64,000 nucleotides of DNA from Haematobia irritans (lineage: Eukaryota > Arthropoda > Insecta > Diptera > Muscidae). Location of the stretch: contig NC_134397.1 of the NCBI RefSeq assembly GCF_050003625.1, forward strand, positions 192,655,063 through 192,719,062, in the 5' to 3' direction. Made by a program: the position numbers and the translations under genes. Below the pieces are notes generated by a model that was not told where the DNA came from, searched no databases, and saw only the letters and a program-made list of their open reading frames with translations. Positions 36,301 through 48,300 of this stretch are shown piece by piece; position 1 is the first letter of the stretch; each line of letters starts with the position of its first letter.

Positions 36301-39300
36301 TATATATAGGCCCCATATAAACCGATCCCCAGATTTGACCTCCGGAGCACCTTGGAAGAGCAAAATTCTGCCCATTCGGTTTAAATTTGGTACGTGATGT
36401 TAGTATAGGGTATCCAACAACCATGCAGGAATTGGTTCCTATCAGTCCATAATAATATATAGCTCCCATATAAACCGATCCCCAGATTTGACCTTCGGTG
36501 CCTTTTGGAGAAGCAAAATTCATCCGATCTGGCTGAAATTTGGTACGTGGTGGTAGTATATGATATTTAACAACCATGTGAGTTGAAATTTGTGGATGAC
36601 AGTCTTTCGTAGAAGTTTCTACGCAATCCATGGTGGAGGGTACATAAGATTCGGCCTGGCCGAACTTACGGCCGTATATACTTGTTTATGCATTCTAATG
36701 CTTGTCTGAGACGTTTGACTTCAGCAATTTTAAAAATTCGCAATTTTTCTAGAATGGATATTACATTTTTTTCAACAACATTTTAAAAATGTGTACCATT
36801 TTATTTTTAGAATAGATTGAGTATCTTTTTCGACAAGATTTGAACAATTTGTACCATTTTATTAATTCTTACTCTGGTTTTAACCTATTTGAAACAAAAA
36901 CTGTTAACATTACCAATTGAAAATATGAAAATTGTAATTAAACGAACTTCCTGTGTACTGAAAATAAAGGACATCTTTGGCAGAACATTTTTGGAAGTGC
37001 TTTTAAAGTTGTGCCTTTAGAAGAACTTCCATATTTTTTTTTTTTTTTTTGCTGGGTTAGTAAATAATCACATTTCATTGTGATGATGTTTAATCTTCTT
37101 GATAAGCATTATATGGTTGGAGTGACAATGTTTAAATGTGGTATTCTCTCAGTGTATTTTCTTAATAACTTACCTTGCTACAAACTAAAGGGTGATACGG
37201 TCAAAATTTGGTCAATATAAACTTGACGTATTTCTTTCAATTTTGCATTTAAAAAACCTGAACGCCCCTCATTTTGAAGGTGTGTGTGTGTGTGTGTAGA
37301 ATGTTGCTCCTATTTTGATTTTGAAATTCACTCTTCAGTTGTCAAAATGCCGTCCAAGCAAGAAGAGCAGCGTATCAAAATTTTGCTCGCGCATCGCGAA
37401 AATCCGAGCTACTCGCACGCAAATATGTCAAAATAGCTGAAAGTTGCCAAATCAACCGTTACAAATGTAATTAAAGTGTTTGGGGAACGTTTGTCGACAG
37501 CCAGGAAGTCTGGATCGGGGGGAATCGAAAACCGGAAGCCGCTGAGACGACAAAGAAAGTTGCCGGTAGTTTCAAGCGAAACCCTAACCTCTCTCTCTCC
37601 GAGATGCTGCAAATAAGCTGGGTGTATCGTCTACAACCGTGCATCGAGCCAAAAAACGAGCCGGACTATCGACTTACAAGAAGGTAGTGACTCCAAATCG
37701 CGATGATAAACAAAATACGACGGCCAAAGCGCGATCACAGAGGCTGTACACGACGATGCTGACGAAGTTTGACTGCGTGGTAATGGACGACGAAACCTAC
37801 GTCAAAACCGACTACAAGCAGCTTCCGGGACAGGAGTTTTATACGGTAAAAGGAAGGGGAAAGGTAGCAGATATTTTCAAGCACATAAAACTGTCAAAGT
37901 TCGCAAAGAAATATCTGGTTTGGCAAGCCATCTGTACCTGTGGCTTGAAAAGCAGCATTTTAATAGCTTCCGGGACTGTCAACCAAGAAGAGTGTTTGAA
38001 TAAACGTCTGCTGCCTTTCCTGAAGAAACACGGCTGTTCCGTACTGTTTTGGCCGGATTTGGCATCTTGCCATTACGGTAAAAAGGCCATGAAGTGGTAC
38101 GCCGCCAACAACGTGCAGGTGGTTCCCAAGGACAAGAATCCTCCCAACATGACAGAGCTCCGCCCAATTGAGAAATACTGGGCTATTGTCAAGCGGAACC
38201 TAAAGAAGACCAAAAAAACTGCTAAGGACGAGCAGCAGTTCAAGGCAAACTGGCTTTCTGCGGCGAAGAAGGTGGACAAGGTGGCTGTAAAAAATGTGAT
38301 GGCAGGTGTCAAGCGTGAGGCCCGGCAATTCGGATTTGGAAAAGCGAAAGCCTAACTGAATATTTTTCCTGAATTTTATACTAATTGAACTTGAAAAAGA
38401 AATTTAATTTGATTTTTTAAATAAACGATTTCACCGATTTACACGCGTTTTCCCTTGACCAAATTTTGACCGTATCACCCTTTAAATAATACATAAATAT
38501 AATAAAAATCTATTATTATTCTCATAAACATGTATCACTTATCATTTTTCTAGAAACATTACACAGCACACACTTTTGATTACAGTGAAAGCTTTGAAGA
38601 GACGAAAAGAAATGCGTTCAAAGATTTCTAATTTATTAGATTCTTCCAGTAACTTTGCTTGGTTACGAAAGAAACTAACAGCATTTATGTATCATTTCGA
38701 CTTCATTTTTCATCTTCCACTTAACTAATTCCAAGAACTTTCTTTTTTTCCTCCACATACTACCAACTCGGATGATGGCGATGGTGGTAATGGTGGAGAC
38801 TCCTCATTCATCCACAGGGCTTTATAACAATTCTAAAAAACACATCAAGATTTCTTCATGCTCGCTACTATGCCACCCGCTATGCAACATTACGCCTCAA
38901 GGATAAAATATATCTCTTTTTGTGTGAACATGAAAATCCTGTGGAATTCTTAGCCTCAGAACTTTTACAGTGTAAGTAAAAAAAACTAAACACTTGAATT
39001 TATTTCTTTTGATTTTTTTTTAACTTAGTAGTTCAAGTGTGATGTCAAATCATAGAAATGTTCTTATTAAGGACAAGGAAAACTAAGAAATAACAAAACT
39101 AAAGCCAAACTAACAAAAATTGGGTCTATTATGAATGACTCGCATTAAGGACCATATAAAATATGAATGTTACTCCATATTTTGTTTTGGGCTGAAATAC
39201 GCTAATTGTCACAATACTGCCAAATATTGATGATTTGTTTTTTTTTTTTCGAAGTAGGGCTTACTAGGTCATAGTTGTCGCCATTTGCAATGGACAGTTA

Positions 39301-42300
39301 TTGAAAAAAAAGAACTTTTGTATATTAAATATATATAGTTTCATAATTCAATAAATAGAGTAGCCATGAAATTTATATTACCGTTAAAGGTGAACATGGA
39401 ACATATTTTTCACAAATATCCCACAGAGGATAGTACTGCCTAATAAAATTTATGCTTCAAAAATAATCAAACCCCAACGATAATACATGTTCAACGCTGT
39501 TATTTAATAACCCAGCACAATAAATTGGAAGTTCTTCCACAAACAATTTTACCAAAAATGGTAGATATTTTTTATGTTTTGGTATGTTGGTAGAATTTTT
39601 ACGTTATTCCTCTCCAACTTAGACGTACTTAAATTTTCTACAGAAATTTTGCCAAAAAAATTTCTATAGAAATAAAATGTTGACGAAATTTTCTATAGGA
39701 ATGAAATTTTGACAAAGTTTTTTAGAGAAATAAAGGTTTGATACATTATCAATAGAAATAAAATTTTGACAACATTATCTATAGAAATTAAATTTTTTTT
39801 AATAGAAATAAAATTTTGATAAAAGTTCCTATAGGTATAAAATTTTGACAACATTTTCTATAGAAATAAAATTTTTAAAAAATTTTCTAGAGGAATAAAA
39901 TATTGACAAAATTTTCTATAGGAATAAACTTTTGATAAAATTTTCTTTGGAAATAAAATTTTAAAGAAATTTACAAAAGAAATAATTTTTTTTTACAAAA
40001 TTTCCTCTAGAAATAAAATTTTGACAAAATTTTCTATAGAATTAAAATTTTACAAAATTTTCTAAAGAAATACAATTTTGATAAAATTTTCTAGCAAAAT
40101 AAAATTGTGACATAATTTCCTTTATAAATAAAATTTTAACAAAATTTTCTTTATAAATAAAATTTTCACAAAATTTTCTATAGAAATAAAATTTTGAAAT
40201 TTTTTTTTATAGAAATAAAATTTTGCTAAAATTTTCTATAGAAATAAAAATTTTAAAAAAAATTTCTAGAGAAATAAAATATTGACAATTTTTTCTGTAG
40301 GAATAAACTTGTGATAAAATTTTCTGTAGAAATACAATTTTGAAGAAATTTTCTATAGAAATAATTTTTTACAAAATTTCCTCTAGAAATAAAATTTTGA
40401 CAAAATTTTCTATAGAAATAAAATTTTGATAAAATTTTCTAGAAAAATAAAATGTTGACAACATTTTCTATAGAAATAAAATTTTGACAACATTTCCTAT
40501 AGAAATAAAATATTGATAAAATGTTCCATAGAAATAAAATTTTGACAAGATTTTGTTGTTGTTTTATTACAGCTTAAAACCATACATTGACTAAACTACG
40601 TGTAGCTTAACCTAAGTGTAGCTTAACCAACAGAGGAAAAGAATGTTTGTCAAATTTATTTGGGCAAAGCCCTATAGACTGCAAGATGGTTGGATGGACG
40701 GAATTACCACATTCCTCATCAGCATTCTCTACTTGCAGCAAAACTATCAACCAATTATCAGAATAAATTCAGGCAGTTCATTAAACCCAACAATGAACCA
40801 CACTTGAACCTCCCGAAAAAAAGGTTTTGTATGATAGCCGGCTTGTGCCGAAATAAATTCAAAACAAACATATCGCTTTTCCTACGCCACTGTCAAATCA
40901 TCGATTTGAATTCAGTTGGCTGGGTTTATTTTGAGTGTGCTTCCTCTTCTTTTTCCATTCTTTTTGTTTTGTTATTGTTGGTTTTGTTCTTTAAGCATTG
41001 TTGTTGTTTTTATTGCAGCTTAAAACCATACATTGACTAAACTACAAGTGTAGCTTAACCAACAGAGGAAAATAATGTTTGTCAAATTTATTTGGGCAAA
41101 GCCCTACAGACTGCAAGATGGTTGGATGGACGCACGTTTCGGAATTACCACATTCCTCATCTTGCAGCAATTTTCTATAGAAATAAAATTTTGACAAAAT
41201 TTCTGACTGACGGATATAGGTAGATCGACTTAGACCAATATTTCGATGTGTTACAAACGGAATGACAAAGTTAATATATCCCCCATCCTATGGTGGAGGG
41301 TATACAAATATAGAGTTTTACTTTATTGCACTAGATATGAAGTCACCCTGTATGGGAATACATTTTGAGAGTTTTTCTTATATATTCTCCCAGACAATTT
41401 TTGCCAAACTATCTGCGCAGCAGAACGCGCCCAGTCAAATAAATTTATTTTTTATTCATCTTATGGAGATTTCATTGCCTTGATGGTCAAGCTGAGCCTA
41501 TTACGATAAAAAATATCATCATATTTCATATCATTTCCATATTCTTTGTCCGCTTAAATCATCCATATTTTACTTCCGTTGAACATTAAAATAACAAGAG
41601 AGAATTCTGAAATTGATATCCACACTCCAGAAAGGATTCCCATATTATATTCCTTCACATAAATGTAAATTTTTACACGACACTCCCCCAATTCACAGAA
41701 TTCCTTAATGTTCCATTATTTGGCAACACTATGAGTATTGGAAACACTTACAACTTCCCAAAATTTGTTTGTTTTAAGTTTTTCCATTTTCCTGCCAGTT
41801 CGGCGGATGTATGTAAACTAAACAAATGGTTATGACCCTAAATTTATTCCAGTTTATCCGCATCACTTAATGGTAACTCCACCAACGACCAACGACAATC
41901 TCTACAAACAACCAGAAACTGATGCCAAGAAAAAGTGTGGGAGTACTAAGACCAATAGAAAAACTCAAAAACCAAAAACCATACAAACTTACGAAGAGTT
42001 AAAACTAGTGGCCAAGGAAACGCCAAATAAAAACTTTACAATGTCGTGGAGAGACACCAAGGGAGGCGGCAATGCATCTGCTGCAACATCACCCACACCA
42101 TCAACATCGTCGTCGTCATCATCATCATCATCATCTCCGCTAACCCAAGAACAAGCCAACATCAAGTACCACGACATCAATTTTGAATTGTGGACACAGA
42201 GATATGTTGGAGCTGAGGGCAATTTGAATGCCACACACCTCGATACTTTCTGGGGACGTAGTCGGTTATTTGCCAAAAATGTTGAACTTTATCCCAATAA

Positions 42301-45300
42301 ACTACAGAATTTGGAACGACGTGTAATGAGAGTTGGTAGTCTAACATATGTGCCATACGTTAAAACTAATTACGTGGTAAGTTTTGTACTCCACGAGCAC
42401 AAGCACCGGTGCTAGCACCTTAAACTATCCAATTGACTACAACTAAACCAACGATACCAAGCACAGTGATTTCAAAGGCATTACATCATGATTGCGACTC
42501 GAGCCAGAAATACACTACCAAATTTGAAGAAAATTTTACTAAAAAAAAACTACCGCATAAAAAATGTTATTTTGTAATGTTTGTTTCTTCAAAACAAAAA
42601 TTTTTTATAGTACTTTTACTAAATTTTTTTCTATAGAATATTTTCTTTTCCACAGAACATTTTGTCAAAATTTTATTTTTATAGAAAATCTTGTTAAAAT
42701 TTTGTCAAGCTGAACTCAAAAACAACAACAAAAATTTTATTTATATAGAAAATTAAGTCAATATTTTATTTCTATAGAAAATTTTGTCAAAATTTTATTT
42801 CTTTGAAAAATCTTGTAAACATTTTTTCTTCTATAGAGAATTTTGTCAAAATTTTATGTCTATAGAAAATTTTTTAAAAATGTTACTTCTATAGAAAATT
42901 TTGTCAAAATTTAATTTTTATAGAAAATTTTGTTAAAATTTTATTTCTATCGAAAATGTTACCAACATTTTATTTCTACAGAAAATTTTCTTAAAAGTTT
43001 ATTTTGTGAAAATTTGTCATAAATTTATTTCTATAAAAAAAAAATTTCATACCTTTACGAGTATTTCCATAGGAAATTTTGACAAAATTTTATTTCTATA
43101 GAAAATTTTGTCAAAATTTTATTTCTATTGAAAATTTCGTCAAAATTTTATTTTTATAGAAAATTTTGTCAAAATTGTATTTATATAGAAAAGTATGTCA
43201 ATCTTTCATTTCTATAGAAAATTTTGTCAAAATTTTATTTCTTTGGAAAATTTTGTCAAAATTTTATTTCTATAAAAAAATTTTGTAAAAAATTTTTTCT
43301 ATAGAGAATTTTATGAAAATTTTATTTCTTTGAAAAATCTTTTAAACAGTGTTTTTCTATAGAGAATTTTGTCAAAATTTTATTTCTATTGAAAATTTCG
43401 TCAAAATTTTATTTTTATAGAAAATTTTGTCAAAATTGTATTTATATAGAAAAGTATGTCAATCTTTCATTTCTATAGGAAATTTTGTCAAAATTTTATT
43501 TCTTTGGAAAATTTTGTCAAAATTTTATTTCTATAAAAAAATTTTGTAAAAAATTTTTTCTATAGAGAATTTTATGAAAATTTTATTTCTTTGAAAAATC
43601 TTTAAAACAGTGTTTTTCTATAGAGAATTTTGTCAAAATTTTATTTCTATAGAAAATTTTGTAAAAATGTTACTTCAAAATTTAATTTTTATAAAAAATT
43701 TTGTTAAAATTTTATTTCTATCGAAAATTTTACCAACATTGTATTTCTATAGAAAATTTTGTTAAAAGTTTATTTTGTGAAAATTTTATTTCTATAGAAA
43801 ATTTTGTCAAAATTTTTTTCTGTAGGAAATTTTGACAAATTTTATTTGGTCAAATTTTGTTTCTATCGAAAATTTTTTCAAAATTGTAATTCTATAAAGA
43901 AAATTTTGTCAAAATTTTATTTCTATAGAAAATTCCGTTCAAATTTTATTTCAATTGAAAATTTTGTCAAAATTTTATTTCTATAGAGAATTGTATCAAA
44001 AATTTATTCGTTGTTAAAATTTTGTTTCTATCGAAAATTTTGTCAAAATTGTATTTCTATAGAAAATTTAGTCAAAATTTTATGTCTATAGAGAATTTTG
44101 TCAAAATTTTATTTCTATAGAAAATTTTGTAAAAATGTTACTTCTATAGAAAATTTTTTCAAAGATTTATTTTTATAGAAAATTTTGTTAAAATTTTGTC
44201 AAGCTGAACTCAAAAACAACAACAAAAATTTTATTTATATAGAAAATTATGTCAATATTTTATTTCTATAGAAAATTTTGTCAAAATTTTATTTCTTTGA
44301 AAAATCTTGTAAACATTTTTTTTTTCTATAGAGAATTTTGTCAAAATTTTATTTATTTTTATAGAAAATTTTGTCAATATTTTATTTTTTTAGAAAATTT
44401 TTTAAAAATTTTATTTCTATAGAAATGTTGTCAATTTTTTTTATAGGAAATTTTATCAAAATTTTATTCCTATTGAAAATTTAGTCAAAATTTTATTTCT
44501 ATAGAGAATTTCTATAGAAAATTTTGTAAAAATGTATAGAAGTAAATTCTTTTAACATTTTATTTCAATTGAAAATTTTGTCAAAAATTTATTTTTATAG
44601 AAAATTTTGTCAAAATTTTATTTTTATAGAAAATATTGTTAAAATTTTGTCAAGCTGAACTCAAAGACAACAACAAAAATTTTATGTATATAGAAAATTA
44701 TGTCAATATTTTATTTCTATAGAAAATTTTGTCAAAATTTTATTTCTTTGGAAAATTTTGTCAAAATTTTATTTCTATAGAAAATTTTGTCTCTATCGAA
44801 AATTTTGTGAAAATTTAATTTTTATAAAGAAAATTCTGTTAATATTTTACTGCAATTGAAAATTTTGTCAATATTTTATTTTTATAGAAAATTGAATCAA
44901 GAGTTTATTCGTTGTTAAAATTTTGTTTCTATCGAAAATTTTGTCAATATTTTATTTTTCTAGAAAATTTTTTAAAAATTTTATTTCTATAGAAAATGTT
45001 GTCAAATTTTTTTTTCTATAGGACATTTTATCAAAATTTTATTTCTATTGAAAATTTTCTCAAAATTTTATTTCTATAGAAAGTTTTCTCAAAATTTTAT
45101 TTCTATAAAGAAAATTTTGTTAATATTTTATTTCTATCGAAAATTTTATCAACATTTTATTTCTATAGAAAATTTTGTTAAAAGTTTATTTTGTAAAAAT
45201 TTTATTTCTGTAGAGAACTTTGTCAAAATTTTATTTCCATAGAAAATTTTGTCAAAATTTTATTTCTATAGAAAATTTTGTCAAAATTTCATTTCTATAG

Positions 45301-48300
45301 AAAATTTTGACACAAATTTATTTCTATAGAAATCGTTGTCAACATTCATTTCGATAGGAAATTTTGTCAAAATTTTATTTCTATAGACATTTTTGTCAAA
45401 ATTTTAATTCTATAAAAAAATTTTGAAGTACCTCTTAGTTGGGGTCGAATTTGAGATTGACCCCATAACCCTTTTTATTAAAAATGGGCATCCTAACCAT
45501 TACATTACGGTGGTTCTCATACCCATGCTATTTTCCTACATATCCAGTAAATTTTATTGAACTTTCAAAATCTCCTAATTCACAGTGCACCTTTGGGCAA
45601 TTTAATAGATCCACTCGCATACGCACACACACACCTTATCCACCTACATCAATGCAATTCACACAAAATTCACCATTGCATCATCCCACATGAATACCCC
45701 TTGGGAGGAATGAACAAGAAGAACCATTTCCGTAGTGAATCGCAAAGAAAACATAAAGTTAAACATGGAAAACTTTTGCAAGAATACTTTATTGTTGGTT
45801 AAGTTCCGACATAAGTCTGAGGCCGAAGTTTTCCATTTTGGTGTTGCATTTACACTGCCTCTCCTCCTCTTTCTCCGGCATCTCCTACACGCCTGTCTCA
45901 TCGCTCTGATGGGACTTGTGTAGTGGTGTCACTTAATTGTAAACACATGTTGTGGCATATGTTTATCTAGCACCAGGCCACCACCACGACCACCACTGTT
46001 TGATGTCACTCCTTGGGCTCTTTGCCAAACAGGAGGCAAATCGTTGCTTCGTCCAACTGTGCCAACAGCCATAGGTGGGGCTAGAAAACTTTTATTCACA
46101 CTCAATTGTCAATATGGAATATGTCTAGGGGTATATCCGCCCATAAACAGATAGAGAGATGGAGTAATGAAGGCAGTGTATGTGTTTATGAAGAGGACTA
46201 ATGATAGTTTTCTTTGCTCACCCTCATCGACCCCTCGAAGGCAATTGTCCTAGAGATAAGTGTGAGATAAACATTATTGATTTAAATGCCCGTCAATTTA
46301 CTGCCGCGGGGAGTAAGAGGATTCTTTCCTAATTGTATATCTCATTTCAGAGTAAGAGGTTTTGGATTGTTACTCGCCTGAAATAAATACAACCATTAGC
46401 AAATGGACAACCACAAGAATAGGACTATACTTGTGGTTTTATGGCGGAGTAGTTATAATAAACCGCAAATTATGTTAATTACATGCTATACAATATTCTG
46501 TAAAGTCTATCAACTTTCAATAAATATCGTATTCATTATGTAGTCTCATAATGATGCATAAAAAGAGACAGAGAGAGCGTCATTTTTATAAAGGGTGTGA
46601 AGCATTGGCGTAGCTAGGGGGGTGCTGGGGGGGGCTATGCCCCCCCCCCAAAATAGTTCTTGCCCCCCCCAGAATAATCAAAGCTACAGTTGTTTTATAT
46701 TTTAATTCAAGCTTTGCGATGTGTTTAATCCAATTAAGATTGTGGCAGAGAGAGTATGTTAAGCATATTTTTTAGTATTGATATTTACATTACAACTAAA
46801 AACACGTAATAAAAACACTAAAAGGAAACTTGAGACGCACATTTTCAAAAATAGTCAATTTATAACTACGTTGATTAAAATCATAAATCGTCACATGCCC
46901 AATTTACCATCTAAAATCGTCAAAATCACGAAAAATCCACAGAGTTGGCACCGCTGCTCTCGACAGTTGCTTCGTTGTATTCTGTTCTCAGAGAATTTTT
47001 AAAAACTAATCGAAGATAGACGTTTTATAATATTCAATTTATTTTTTGCCTTTTATTTAATTTTTTATTCTTAGTATTTTTTATACACGATGAATATATT
47101 AAGTTTATGTTTTGCTTTATGATTTCTAGTCCTGTTTTAAAACACACATTTTAAATAAAATTTAAAAATCATATGTTTGTTGTCTTGAATTAAAAATAAA
47201 TAACAAACAATATTTTTCAAACACATACTTAAAGCAATGCTTTTATTTTTTGTTATATTAAATAACGGTAAGTTGCTATTTGATTATTTATAGCGGCGTC
47301 GTGGAACCGGCTCCCACACACAATAAAATATTTTTTGTCTTCAACCATGAAATTAATTGATCTAATTAATTATACCCTTCACCACTACTGTGGTACAGGG
47401 TATAATAAGTTTGTGCATTTGTATATAACGCCAAGAAATAGTGGTCATAGACCCATCTTTTAGTATACCGATCGGGTAAGAATTAAAATCTGAGTCGATT
47501 TAGCGATGTCCGTCTGTCTGTCTGTCTGTCCGTCCGTCTGTCTGTATATGTAATTTTGTGCACAAAGTACAGCTCGCAATTTAAGTCCGATCGTTCTCAA
47601 ATTTGGCATAGGGCCGTTTCTTGAGACAGAGACAATTGCTATTGGTTTTGGAAAAAATCGGTTCAGATTTAGATATAGCTGCCATATATAATTATCTACG
47701 ATGTGGTCATAGTTAGCGTGTTTATCAACCAATTTTCTTGAAATACCGTACATCCAAATATTTAATGAATCTCGCAAATCTTGCAAAATATCAGCCAAAT
47801 CGGTTCACATTTAGATATAGCTCTCATATATATCTTTCGTCCGATTTAGACTCATATGACCACAGAGCCCAAAATTTACTACCGATCTTCATGAAATTTT
47901 GCACAGAGGGTAGAATTGGCATTCTACCAATGATTGGTACACTTGATTGAAATCGGTTCAAATTTAGATAAAGCTCCCATATATATCTTTCGTCCGATTT
48001 GAACTTATATGACCACAAAAGCCAGAGATTTGCCGTGATTTGCTTCAAATTTTGCACAAGGGGTACGTTTAATAGTATCGTTAAGTGTGTCAAATTTTGT
48101 TAAAATCGGTTCAGATTTAGATATAGCTCCCATATATATCTTTCGTCCGATTGAACTTATATGGCCTCAAAATCCAGGGTTTTGCCGTGCTTTGCTTCAA
48201 ATTTCGCACAAGGAGTACGTTTAGTAGTATAGGTAATTGTGCCAAATTTGGTTGAAATCGATTCAGATTTAGATATGGCTCCCATATATATCTCCCGTCC

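Noticed and set aside
40690..41040. 116-codon open frame between the direct repeats
   Set aside because: No domain is recognised, and it starts and ends inside the terminal repeats of a non-coding element.
42606..45425. CRISPR-like array because of the regular 29-bp repeat
   Set aside because: There are no unique spacers between repeats, the units are contiguous, and the DNA is eukaryotic.
45484..45923. Small overlapping open frames near 45.5-45.9 kb
   Set aside because: Frames on both strands overlap with no domain, and one includes a degraded SINE head; no splice sites link them to the receptor gene.
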